A model generated the notes under the pieces. It was not told where the DNA came from and made no database searches. It worked only from the letters and a program-made list of their open reading frames with translations. Source: Gorillibacterium timonense (GTDB lineage Bacteria > Bacillota > Bacilli > Paenibacillales > NBRC-103111). From it: a DNA stretch of 64,000 nucleotides. A program made the translations under genes and the position numbers. Below, piece by piece: positions 44,015 through 52,224 of the stretch (position 1 is the first letter of the stretch; the number at the start of each line of letters is the position of its first letter). The DNA lies in contig NZ_LN881721.1 in the NCBI RefSeq assembly GCF_001457415.1, positions 124,001 to 188,000 of the forward strand. Reading direction: 5' to 3'.

Positions 44015-45414
44015 AACGGAGTAAGCTGACGTCCATCCTCACCTACTGGACGGTTCGTTATTTTATTATCCTGTGTGTCGGATTTACCGTTATCGCGGTG
44101 AGCTCCTTGTATTGGATTCGCGCGACAGCGACGGACAGCCGACTCAAAACGGCGGGGCTGCTCGGCCAAGAGATCGCCGACAACGTCGTGTCTGATGATG
44201 GGCGGCTTGTCATTCCGTCCTCCATGGAGAGGCTTGTAGCGAGCCGTCTCAACTATTTCAACTTTCAGGGTGAGCTGTGCTTATTTATTGCGGATCGGGA
44301 CGGGAAGCTCCTGTTCTCGATGCCAGGCATAACCCAGGAGCAGTTGGCGAAGCGAATGAATGAGGATTTAACGAAGGTGAGAGAACCCGGCACCGAAGCG
44401 CTCACGACGCCTGTTATGGCAGGCGACCAGCGGCTCGGGCAGGTGACGCTCCTGCTGTCCAAGCGGTCGCTTGCCGCAAGTCCCCACGAGGTGGCGATCG
44501 TATGCGTTCTGCTCGCTACCTTGATCTTGTCGGGCTGGCTCACGCTCTACCTGCTGTCGCGCAAGCTGGCCCGTCCCATTCGGCAGGTGGCGGAGGGAGC
44601 CAATCTCATCCGCAGCGGGCAATACGACATCCGCCTCGATGTGAAGACGAAGGAGCGGGAGATTCAAGAACTGGTCGATTCCTTCGGGGATATGGCAAGC
44701 CGACTGAAGCAGCTCGAAGAATGGCGCACGCTTTCGCTCGCGGGCGTGACGCACGAGCTGAAGACGCCCGTCACCTCGATCAAGGGACTGCTCCTGGCGG
44801 TGCGGGACGATGTGGTTCCGCAAGAGGAGGCGAAGGAATTCCTCGACATTGCGCTCCAGGAATCCGGACGCTTGGAACGCATGGTATCCGACCTGCTCGA
44901 CTACAACGCGATGTCGGCCGGAAGCGTGAAGGTCGCGAGCGAACGACTGGAGCTGCGTGCTCTCGTCTCGGAGATCGTCTATCAATGGGGGCTGACGAAC
45001 AAGCTGCCGGACGCTGCCGTCTCGCTCGACCTGCCTCATACGGCCGTGTATGGCATCGGCGATGCGCTGCGCGTTCAGCAGATCCTCGTCAATCTGCTGA
45101 ACAACGCTCGGCAGGCGGTGCGATCGGATCGTGCCGCGAGCATCTGCGTCCGCGTAGTGGAGCGGGGGAATCAAGCATTCATGGACGTTGCGGATAACGG
45201 AACGGGGATCTCCCCGGAGGAGGCGCCGCATATCTTTGAGCGCTTCTACCGAGGAGAGCGCAAGAAGCTCCGGACGCGCGGCCTCGGCCTTGGCTTGACC
45301 TACAGCCAACTGCTGGCCCGTGCGCAGGGAGGCGAGCTGTCGCTTGTCAGCAGCTCATCCGAGGGGTCGGTGTTTCGCTTGGCGTTGCCCAAAGCAGCAT
45401 CGCATAGCGCATGA
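43999..45414 (+). CDS. Sensor histidine kinase
   Basis: The 471-residue kinase has two membrane helices (about 18-38 and 165-190) around an external domain of about 125 residues, a HAMP linker, a HisKA domain with LAGVTHELKTPVTSI (phospho-His), an N box (ILVNLLNNARQAV) and G boxes (VADNGTGISPEEAPHIFERF and GLGLGLTYSQ). No ATG lies at the start; I infer TTG 43999, inside the end of the response-regulator gene and overlapping it by 16 bases. The signal is unknown. Confidence 0.88.
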   Translation: MDRRIKRSKLTSILTYWTVRYFIILCVGFTVIAVSSLYWIRATATDSRLKTAGLLGQEIADNVVSDDGRLVIPSSMERLVASRLNYFNFQGELCLFIADRDGKLLFSMPGITQEQLAKRMNEDLTKVREPGTEALTTPVMAGDQRLGQVTLLLSKRSLAASPHEVAIVCVLLATLILSGWLTLYLLSRKLARPIRQVAEGANLIRSGQYDIRLDVKTKEREIQELVDSFGDMASRLKQLEEWRTLSLAGVTHELKTPVTSIKGLLLAVRDDVVPQEEAKEFLDIALQESGRLERMVSDLLDYNAMSAGSVKVASERLELRALVSEIVYQWGLTNKLPDAAVSLDLPHTAVYGIGDALRVQQILVNLLNNARQAVRSDRAASICVRVVERGNQAFMDVADNGTGISPEEAPHIFERFYRGERKKLRTRGLGLGLTYSQLLARAQGGELSLVSSSSEGSVFRLALPKAASHSA

Positions 45415-45432
45415 TCCTAAAGCCTGCCCCGA

Positions 45433-46779
45433 TCAATGATCCGGAGATAAGGGAAGAACCAGATGATTGTTTTCTTTCGGTTCCTTGATCATGCTGAGGA
45501 CGTAGCTTTTTAGAAATTGCGAGTCGGCCTTCTTCCATAGTTCCATCCCTTTAGAGTTTAGAACGTTTGGATCAATCTCGGTTGTCGTGCCCGCAAAATA
45601 ATGGAGATTCACGTCGGCCATCACATTCGCCATGCTTTGACGTTCCTCTTCGGTATATCCTTTGGATTCGAGAGAACGATAAGCTTTGCCGTACGAGCTA
45701 TCGCGAAAGAATGCGGTGGAGAAGTCCGTGAAATGACGCAGATCCCGGTTGGTGTTTCCCGTTGCCTTGCTCCACCCTTCTACATCGACAGGCTCGGTGT
45801 GGTATTCGATGGTGGAAGCGGTCGAGGAATAATCCAGAACCCCGAATTGGTGCGGGTAGACCTCAAAGGCGCTTGTCGCAATATCATAGACTTGATCCTT
45901 GGAACGAATGTCTTGAAGATGGATGTGCCCGGACAGGACGAGCTTGATACCGGCATCTTTGAGCACGGATAAGGCTTTCTTATCATTCGTTAACGTGAAG
46001 CCCATGAACGAATATTCGCTGTGGTCGATGAGATTGTGGTGCATCACGGCGATGACATGGGCATCGGCTTGCTTCGCTAATGCGCCCTGCTCGGTTATCC
46101 ATTGGAGGGTGGAGTCGGACAGGTACCCGCCCGTTTCCGGAGCTCCAAGCTCGACGTTCTGCTTGTAATCGCTTGTGTCCAGCATAAGCAGCCAAAGCTC
46201 GTCCGATAGCTTGGTTAGATAGCTGAGGGAGCTTTCATCACGGGAGGCCGCATCCTGGTAACCGAAGGGGGCGTACAGATCCTCAAAATCCTGCGGGGAT
46301 ATATAGTCGGTGATGATTTGCTTATCGTCCTTAAAGCTTCTGGCCCATGGATTTGAAATATCGTGGTTTCCCGGGATGACATAGACACCGATTCCGGCAT
46401 CCTTGATGGCTTGGAGCTTGTTGGCAAGCTGTTCGTGACTGGCTTTCTCGCCGTTATTCGTAAGGTCTCCGCTCAGGACGACCGCTTTGGGCTTGTCTTG
46501 AATGACTTGATGGACCCAAGCCTCTACCAGCTCGTCGGAGTAATTCAACAGCTTGGAATCGCCGTTCTTGATATACTCCTGAAAAGCCTTCCCGTTGTCA
46601 TGGAGAGAAGGAGCCAAGTAATGAAGGTCCGTCGCGAGATAAAGCTCATGGGATGAGGGAGAGGAGTTCGGCTTTGAAGAAGACGAGCTCTCGGAGCCAC
46701 TCTCGACACCTCTGCAGCTCGATAACAGGATAAGGGATAATAAACTCATAATCAGAAGCGATAACGATCTCCATTTCAT
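45433..46779 (-). CDS. Lipoprotein metallophosphoesterase
   Basis: The 448-residue protein has a lipoprotein signal (LLIMSLLSLILLSSC, Cys near residue 22), a Ser-rich linker and a calcineurin-type phosphoesterase domain with ATDLHY, VLSGDLTNNGE, VIPGNHD, VMHHN and SGHIHLQD, the five metal-binding motifs. The active site therefore faces outward. It may act on phosphodiesters or nucleotides. ATG 46779 is preferred to 46794 because GGAGGATTT then has proper spacing. It converges with the histidine kinase gene without a visible terminator. Confidence 0.88.
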   Translation of the reverse strand: MKWRSLSLLIMSLLSLILLSSCRGVESGSESSSSSKPNSSPSSHELYLATDLHYLAPSLHDNGKAFQEYIKNGDSKLLNYSDELVEAWVHQVIQDKPKAVVLSGDLTNNGEKASHEQLANKLQAIKDAGIGVYVIPGNHDISNPWARSFKDDKQIITDYISPQDFEDLYAPFGYQDAASRDESSLSYLTKLSDELWLLMLDTSDYKQNVELGAPETGGYLSDSTLQWITEQGALAKQADAHVIAVMHHNLIDHSEYSFMGFTLTNDKKALSVLKDAGIKLVLSGHIHLQDIRSKDQVYDIATSAFEVYPHQFGVLDYSSTASTIEYHTEPVDVEGWSKATGNTNRDLRHFTDFSTAFFRDSSYGKAYRSLESKGYTEEERQSMANVMADVNLHYFAGTTTEIDPNVLNSKGMELWKKADSQFLKSYVLSMIKEPKENNHLVLPLSPDH

Positions 46780-47038
46780 AAACAAATCCTCCATGCATTC
46801 TAAGCATCCAACTGCTGTCCGGGACGTTCTCTCTTCCTTGGCTGCAGCTATTGGTATTCTCTATCATAAGACATTTGCTTATCAAAGGGATAGAGCATGA
46901 TTACGATCATAGAGCCAGAGGTGAACCAAATCATACCTTTGTATGACCTTCTTCTATGAGCGCAGGAACCCCTATGCTCTGGGTATGTTGGTGAAAGCAG
47001 TGGCTTGTCAGCAAGGATAATCGATAGGAGGGAAAAAC
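46780..47038. other. Intergenic region between divergent genes
   Basis: About 259 bases separate the phosphoesterase (minus) and the AHSA1-type gene (plus). I see AT-rich stretches that could hold promoters but no consensus pair that stands out, and no small gene. Confidence 0.35.
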
Positions 47039-47548
47039 ATGCTTGCAGTGGTAAAGCAAACGGAAGAGGGGTACGTCGCCAGGTTTGAGCGGCGCCTGAA
47101 GCATTCGGTTGAAGAGGTATGGTCCTATCTGGTGGATAACGACAAATTAAAGCAGTGGTTCTCCGAGCTAAATGTGGCCGACTTGCGGGAAGGCGGGGTT
47201 ATCCGCTTTGATATGGGCGACGGCTCCTTCGTGGAGATGGACATTCTGGCACTTGTCCCGCTTTCGATTCTGGAGTACACGTGGGGAGAAGACAAGGTTT
47301 GCTTCGAGCTGATTCCCGAGTCTGATGGATGCCGTCTGTTCCTGATCGAGACGATGGGAACGCTAACGAACCACACTCCGAAGGATCTCGCCGGTTGGGA
47401 CGTCTGCCTGGATGTCATCGCTGCCTTGCTGGAGGGTCGAACCTTCGAAGGTCGGCGCGAGAAGTGGGAGGAACGGTACCGTGACTATTCCCGGCTCATT
47501 GAGTCTCTTAGGGAGAGCCATGGGCATTCGCCAAAGGAAAGGAGATGA
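47039..47548 (+). CDS. SRPBCC/AHSA1-family protein
   Basis: The 169-residue protein has the AHSA1-like START fold: ARFERRLKHSVEEVWSYLVD at the start, WFSELNVADLREGGVIRFD, and GWDVCLDVIAALLEGR near the end. Related bacterial proteins bind small hydrophobic ligands; the function here is unknown. ATAGGAGGGAAAAAC precedes ATG 47039. It stands alone, with hairpins downstream. Confidence 0.83.
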   Translation: MLAVVKQTEEGYVARFERRLKHSVEEVWSYLVDNDKLKQWFSELNVADLREGGVIRFDMGDGSFVEMDILALVPLSILEYTWGEDKVCFELIPESDGCRLFLIETMGTLTNHTPKDLAGWDVCLDVIAALLEGRTFEGRREKWEERYRDYSRLIESLRESHGHSPKERR

Positions 47549-47594
47549 CCCGCCTCAATTGGGCGGGTCATCGTGATAGGAGTCTGGCGAGGTT

Positions 47595-47631
47595 GCGCCG
47601 TAAATCCTTAGGCAGGATCTACGGCGTTTTT
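47595..47631 (+). terminator. Rho-independent terminator after the AHSA1-type gene
   Basis: GCGCCGTA (47595-47602) with ATCCT pairs with AGGAT and ACGGCG (to 47626), followed by TTTTT. A second hairpin, ATGACCCGCC/GGGCGGGTCAT, lies just upstream without a T tract. Confidence 0.75.
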
Positions 47632-47675
47632 GCTTATTCGCCTGGCGATCGATGCCGTTGTCTCCTCGCGTGCAC

Positions 47676-48716
47676 TTAAGATTTTTCATGCGTGAGCAGC
47701 CACTGTTTTCGGGTAATTCCGCCTCCATATCCGCCTAATTCTCCGTCCGAGTTGATGACGCGATGGCAGGGAATCACGATAGCCAACTGATTGGCGCCGT
47801 TGGCTTGAGCGACAGCGCGGAAGGCGTTTGGGTTCCCCAGGGCACGAGCCAGATCCGCATAAGAGCGGGTTTCGCCGGGCGGGATGCTCATGAGTTGAGT
47901 CCAGACGCTCTTCTGAAAGGGAGATCCCAAGAGGTAGAGGGGAGTTTTGAACTCGGTTAACGTACCGTTGAAATAGTCGGCCAACTCCTGTTCAATGGAG
48001 ACGATCGGCTCGGTTTGGCCGGGAACGATCGCAGCCTTCGTCTTTCGCCGGAGGCGCTCCACCTCGCGCTCCAGCCCGCGACGGTCGACGAATTCCAGGA
48101 GATAGAGCTGGGTCTCGTCCGCGATAGCCAACATTGGACCAAGCGGAGTGTCCAGCCAGGATGCTTTCAGGACCAAGCTATTTTCCACTAGAGTGGGAGG
48201 CGCGCCCATGATGCGCGAGAAGGCATCCCGGAACCCGCTGCTGGACTCGTAGCCAGAAGCCAATTGTGTCTGAATGATGTTCTCCCCCGATCGGATGCTT
48301 TTTAGAGCGAGACCCATCCTGCGGGCCCTCGCATATTCCACAAAGGTCATGCCGAAGCGCTTTTTGAACTGGCGGCGCGCCGTGGATTCGTCGATGGAGA
48401 GGGCCTTGAAATCCTGCCCCTTCCAGCGCTTTTCCGGATTCTTCTCTACGGCTTCCACAAGCATTTGCACAATCTCCGAGATGTGATTCGGATGCGACAA
48501 AGGTCGGCAGCGCTGACACGGACGATAGGAGGCTAGCAGCGCTTGCTGAACCGTTTCATAGAACTCGCAGTTTTCAAACTTTGGCTTACGCGCGGGGCAG
48601 GTTGGGCGGCAAAAAACACCGGTTGTCTTCACCCCGACGTAAAAGATCCCTTCGTATTCCGTGTTCTTCTCGATCAGCGCCTGATAGTAGTCTTTCGTGC
48701 GTTCGTCCTGGATCAT
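47676..48716 (-). CDS. ada: Ada: methylphosphotriester/O6-methylguanine repair protein and regulator
   Basis: The 346-residue protein has all Ada parts: an N-terminal zinc domain with four Cys (GVFCRPTCPARK and YRPCQRC; Cys36 corresponds to the phosphotriester methyl acceptor of E. coli Ada), an AraC-type helix-turn-helix (about 85-170) and a C-terminal O6-methylguanine methyltransferase with the acceptor Cys in VIPCHRVI near 315. It repairs alkylated DNA and, when self-methylated, activates its regulon. In B. subtilis these activities are split between AdaA and AdaB; here they are fused. GAGGA precedes ATG 48716. Confidence 0.92.
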   Translation of the reverse strand: MIQDERTKDYYQALIEKNTEYEGIFYVGVKTTGVFCRPTCPARKPKFENCEFYETVQQALLASYRPCQRCRPLSHPNHISEIVQMLVEAVEKNPEKRWKGQDFKALSIDESTARRQFKKRFGMTFVEYARARRMGLALKSIRSGENIIQTQLASGYESSSGFRDAFSRIMGAPPTLVENSLVLKASWLDTPLGPMLAIADETQLYLLEFVDRRGLEREVERLRRKTKAAIVPGQTEPIVSIEQELADYFNGTLTEFKTPLYLLGSPFQKSVWTQLMSIPPGETRSYADLARALGNPNAFRAVAQANGANQLAIVIPCHRVINSDGELGGYGGGITRKQWLLTHEKS

Positions 48717-48966
48717 GCTTGTTCCTCAATCCCTGAATGATACTCTGATTATAGCTTGGTTTGGTCTGCTCTGTAGCCGAAAATCAGGCATGAATATTTT
48801 AAATAAAACAATCCCCATACAAGCATACGAGACTATGGTACGGTAAGGGTATCGACGAGTCCATGACGACTATAGTCTGCTTGCCGCTATGTTCGTCAAA
48901 CAAGCCAACGGCTATCCGAAAAGAATCTTCTCGGTCAGGAGACCGCGTCGGGGAAAGGGGCTAATC

Positions 48967-49893
48967 GTGGAACAGGGGATACTGGATGATTTAATCGACT
49001 CCGTGCGGAGGCAGAATCTTCACGTGCTCAGCGTAGTGGTACGAAAGGATGGAGAAGTACTTGCCGAGCATGACTTTGAAGCACCGAAGCCTACGCTAAT
49101 GTGGTCGGTTAGCAAAACCTTCACCTCCATGGCCATCGGAATTGCACAAAGTGAAGGCTTTTTAAGTCTGAATGATAAAATTGTCGATCATTTCGCTGGT
49201 GAAGTAACCGAGACGAATGATCGCCTGAAGAAAATGACCGTGCATGATCTGCTGTGTATGGGGACCGGACATGCCAAGTGCCCGATGGAGAAGGTCATCC
49301 GGGATCATGGGCCTTTTGATCATATCAGCAAGCTTTTCTTTGAAGAACCGGTGGTCTACGAGCCCGGAACTCATTTTGTCTATAACAATGCTGCGACGTA
49401 TATGCTGTCGAAGCTCATTAGCGTGACAACCGGAGTGAGCGTGAATGAGTATTTGCGGCCTCGTCTGTATCAGCCGCTAGGAATCACCCAGCCGTACTGG
49501 GAGGCAGATGTCCATGGCATCTCGTTTGGATGCAATGGGCTCTATCTGACCGCACGCGAGCTGTCCAAGGTGGGCCAGCTGCTGTTGAACAAGGGCAGCT
49601 GGAACGGACAACAGCAGCTCATCCCTGCGGAGTACATTGCTAAGGCGACAAGATCGCAAATCGATACGTCCGATTTCCAGGAGTTTTTTGCGACGGTCGA
49701 CCACAAGCAGGGATACGGGTATCAGTTATGGCGGAATGCTTATCCGAATTCTTATCGAATGGATGGGATGTTCGGGCAATATGTCGTCATGCTCCCGGAC
49801 AAAAATGCGGTCGTTACCTACGTCTCCAACGAACCCACAAACATGACGGGAATATTGGAGCTCACTTGGAAGACTCTTGTGGATCACCTGTAA
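48967..49893 (+). CDS. Serine hydrolase of the beta-lactamase/class C PBP family
   Basis: The 308-residue protein has the SxxK motif in MWSVSKTFTSMAIG (about residue 42), a tyrosine motif in VYNNAATYM (about 140), and family sequence throughout (YLRPRLYQPLGITQPYWEAD). There is no signal peptide when started at GTG 48967, which has AAAGGGG six bases upstream, so it is probably a cytoplasmic esterase-like member rather than a true beta-lactamase. Starts at 48889 or later are possible. It is divergent from ada and lies 75 bases before a BlaI-type repressor gene, but the BlaI operator is downstream of it. Confidence 0.8.
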   Translation: MEQGILDDLIDSVRRQNLHVLSVVVRKDGEVLAEHDFEAPKPTLMWSVSKTFTSMAIGIAQSEGFLSLNDKIVDHFAGEVTETNDRLKKMTVHDLLCMGTGHAKCPMEKVIRDHGPFDHISKLFFEEPVVYEPGTHFVYNNAATYMLSKLISVTTGVSVNEYLRPRLYQPLGITQPYWEADVHGISFGCNGLYLTARELSKVGQLLLNKGSWNGQQQLIPAEYIAKATRSQIDTSDFQEFFATVDHKQGYGYQLWRNAYPNSYRMDGMFGQYVVMLPDKNAVVTYVSNEPTNMTGILELTWKTLVDHL

Positions 49894-49915
49894 GCCAACA
49901 GGAACGGCAAGGGAA

Positions 49916-49954
49916 TTGATCTTGTTGTACAGATATACTACAATACGTAGTATA
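49916..49954 (+). promoter_or_regulatory. blaI promoter with BlaI-type operator
   Basis: TTGATC (49916-49921) and TACAAT (49939-49944) are 17 bases apart. The -10 lies inside a palindrome, TATACTAC-AATAC-GTAGTATA (49934-49954), close to the BlaI consensus TACTACATATGTAGTA. Confidence 0.8.
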
Positions 49955-49968
49955 TTGAGGTGAATAAC

Positions 49969-50400
49969 ATGCAAATCAAGAAAATCAATGTACAAGGCGA
50001 GGGACTGACCCGCTTCTTTGGACCGTTAGAAGCCAAGATCATGGAGCTGCTGTGGTCGTCCGGGGAATTGAGCATCCGAGAGGTTCAGTCTGTGTTGACT
50101 CAGGACACGCCGATCTCGATCAATGCGGTCATGACCGTGATGAACCGGCTGCGCGAGAAGGGGCATCTCACGAAGACGGCGGGTGGAATCGGAAGAGCGC
50201 GTGGAGCCAAATTCAGGCCGTTGCAGGCCAAGGAAGAGTTTCTGGATGAACAGATGAAGGCCGTGTCGCAGGGGCTCATTCAGGAATATGGAAGCCTCGT
50301 TGTCACGCATATGATCGATGTGCTGGAAGACGCCGACGCGGAGATCATCGCCAAATTGGAGCAGAAACTGAACGAGATGAAGCGGGGGAATAAGCCATGA
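49969..50400 (+). CDS. BlaI/MecI-family repressor (second copy)
   Basis: The 143-residue protein has a BlaI-type winged helix (LEAKIMELLWSSGELSIREV, then NAVMTVMNRLREKGHLTK) and a helical C-terminal dimer region (DAEIIAKLEQKLNEMKR). It should bind the palindrome over its own promoter and the matching one before the lgt paralogue. TTGAGGTGA precedes ATG 49969. The M56 gene overlaps its stop (ATGA). Confidence 0.88.
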   Translation: MQIKKINVQGEGLTRFFGPLEAKIMELLWSSGELSIREVQSVLTQDTPISINAVMTVMNRLREKGHLTKTAGGIGRARGAKFRPLQAKEEFLDEQMKAVSQGLIQEYGSLVVTHMIDVLEDADAEIIAKLEQKLNEMKRGNKP

Positions 50401-51197
50401 GACCGGCCGCCAAAGTGAAGGCCAGCTATGGGCTGATGCTGTTCATTGTCGCGGCTGTTATATTCCGAATGGCGGAGGTTGTCATCCATCATCAGGGCGA
50501 GATCCATTCCCACATATGGAGGATTCCCATCCTTTTATTCGACCTTCTTCTGGGTTATACCTTGATTCGGATCTTGTGGTCGGCTGCCAGACAGGGGTAT
50601 GGAATGAGAAGCGGACTACGTTTGTTCCGTGCTCATGAGGATGCTCTCTTATCGAAGCAATTTCAAGAGAAATACAGGAATTGGAACACGGAGATCATCG
50701 TAGTGCGAGAGGATGCCTTTGTTGGGCTCACGATCGGGCTGAGGCGTCCTCGCATTGTCTTGTCCACCGGCGTGCTGGAACGGTTTACCGAGGAAGAGGT
50801 GGAGGCTATTCTGCTGCACGAGCGGCATCATTGCCAGAGCCGGGATAATCTGAAGCTGTTTCTCTCTACGCTTCTCGCAGATGCATTCGGCTACCTGCCG
50901 ATCATAAAACCGGTTCTTGCTTACGCGAAGACATGGCGAGAGCTGTTCGCCGATCGCTATGCCATCGAGCAGATGGGAACATCCTTGCATTTGGGCAGCG
51001 TGTTGTGGAAGATGATCCAACTGGGGGTGATCCGGCAGCGCAGAGCGGTGCTTCATTTCATGGAGACAGCGATTGATTATCGGATGATGCAGATTATCGA
51101 GCCCGATGAGGTGGTGAAGGTTCCGCTGCGGCTTTATCGACCGCTGCTGGTTACCTGCTGCTTCTTGCTGTTGATGATGCTTGGCGGGAGCTCTTGA
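50397..51197 (+). CDS. Short M56-family membrane metallopeptidase
   Basis: The 266-residue protein has helices at about 8-26 and 40-58, the protease site HERHHCQSRDN (HExxH, near residue 142), and one last helix at the C-terminus (LLVTCCFLLLMML). Unlike BlaR1 it has no extracellular sensor domain after that helix, so the signal must come through the membrane part or a partner. It should cleave the BlaI-type repressor encoded immediately upstream, whose stop it overlaps by four bases. Confidence 0.85.
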   Translation: MRPAAKVKASYGLMLFIVAAVIFRMAEVVIHHQGEIHSHIWRIPILLFDLLLGYTLIRILWSAARQGYGMRSGLRLFRAHEDALLSKQFQEKYRNWNTEIIVVREDAFVGLTIGLRRPRIVLSTGVLERFTEEEVEAILLHERHHCQSRDNLKLFLSTLLADAFGYLPIIKPVLAYAKTWRELFADRYAIEQMGTSLHLGSVLWKMIQLGVIRQRRAVLHFMETAIDYRMMQIIEPDEVVKVPLRLYRPLLVTCCFLLLMMLGGSS

Positions 51198-51219
51198 TCC
51201 CGTTTTTTTGTGGATAAAT

Positions 51220-51238
51220 ATACTACACTGTGTAGTAT
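51220..51238. promoter_or_regulatory. Second BlaI-type operator, before the lgt paralogue
   Basis: ATACTAC-ACTGT-GTAGTAT has exactly the same arms and spacer length as the operator before blaI at 49935-49953. It sits 50 bases before the lgt-like gene and 22 bases after the M56 stop. Confidence 0.8.
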
Positions 51239-51288
51239 GATTGGTAACAATCCGAGTAACCAGGTTATCTACCAAGGAGGAAAGACAA

Positions 51289-52074
51289 ATGAGAGTGACT
51301 TTATTCATGATTGGCGACTATGCCGTTCGATCTTACGGGCTTGTCGTGGCGTTGGCCGTACTCTTGGCGATGGGGATGGCGACCTTTCTGGCCAAAGACA
51401 CCCCTTATCAGAAGCATATCTCAAATCTGATGCTGTATCTCATCGTGGGGGCGCTTCTTGGCGCGCGGATCTGGCATGTTTTCTTCTTTCAATGGGAGGA
51501 TTACTCCAGCCGTTTAGCCGAGATCCCAAAGTTTTGGAACGGTGGCCTGTCCATTCAAGGAGGCTTGGCAGGCGGGTTTCTTGCTGCAGCTGTTTATGTA
51601 CGGCGATACCGGCTTTCGTTTTGGGAGTTGGCGGATACCTTGGCTCCCGCTATTGCTTTGGGCCAAGGCCTCGGCCGTATCGCCTGCTTTCTAAACGGGG
51701 ACGCCTTCGGATCGCCGACCGGCTCCGGCTTCGGCATCGTCTATCCTCCGGGAACGATGGCGTACGATACATACGGCTCGCAACCTCTTTGGCCTGCCGA
51801 AGTATGGGAAGGGCAGTGGGATATCGTTGTATTTGTTTTGTTAATTCTTTTAAAATCGCGAAAATGGCCGAAGGGCTGCTTGTTTTTGACCTATAACATC
51901 CTGTATTCGGTCGCCCGGTTTCTCCTTGAACTTCTTCGGGGCGATTCTCCGCGGTATGCCCTCAGCTGGACGGCCGGTCAATGGACAAGCATGACGGTCA
52001 TTGCGATCAGCCTGCTGCTTGGCCTGGTTCTGGTGATCCGCAGCCGGACCGAAGGTAGGGAGCCGATATCCTAA
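51289..52074 (+). CDS. Prolipoprotein diacylglyceryl transferase paralogue (Lgt-like)
   Basis: The 261-residue protein has about seven membrane helices and the Lgt frame: VGALLGARIWHVFF, FWNGGLSIQGGLAGG, LGRIACFLNGDAFG and RFLLELLRGD. Lgt moves diacylglycerol from phosphatidylglycerol to the lipobox Cys of prelipoproteins. Two positions that are important in E. coli Lgt differ: the His of the HGG motif (H103) is Gln here, and N146 of GRIGNF is Cys. It may be a specialised or altered-function paralogue rather than the housekeeping Lgt. AAGGAGGAAAGAC precedes ATG 51289. A BlaI-type operator stands upstream. Confidence 0.85.
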   Translation: MRVTLFMIGDYAVRSYGLVVALAVLLAMGMATFLAKDTPYQKHISNLMLYLIVGALLGARIWHVFFFQWEDYSSRLAEIPKFWNGGLSIQGGLAGGFLAAAVYVRRYRLSFWELADTLAPAIALGQGLGRIACFLNGDAFGSPTGSGFGIVYPPGTMAYDTYGSQPLWPAEVWEGQWDIVVFVLLILLKSRKWPKGCLFLTYNILYSVARFLLELLRGDSPRYALSWTAGQWTSMTVIAISLLLGLVLVIRSRTEGREPIS

Positions 52075-52149
52075 TAAGGCCGTGTTGACTACTTGATTCC
52101 ACAATATTACATTGGTAAAGTGATCACTGAGTTTTTCTATATAAACGTT

Positions 52150-52187
52150 AAACGGCAATAAGCAGGAGAACTGCTTATTGCCGTTTT
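52150..52187. terminator. Bidirectional terminator between lgt-like gene and glyQS
   Basis: AAACGGCAATAAGCAG (52150-52165) pairs with CTGCTTATTGCCGTTTT (52171-52187) around a five-base loop; short T runs on both strands. Confidence 0.85.
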
Positions 52188-52224
52188 CAATAGTGCCCTT
52201 ATGGTTTACTCGGGGTGGATCAAA

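Noticed and set aside
49160-49380. Beta-lactamase gene controlled by the adjacent BlaI
   Set aside because: The BlaI-type operator lies downstream of the serine hydrolase gene, the protein lacks a signal peptide, and it looks more like an esterase-type family member.
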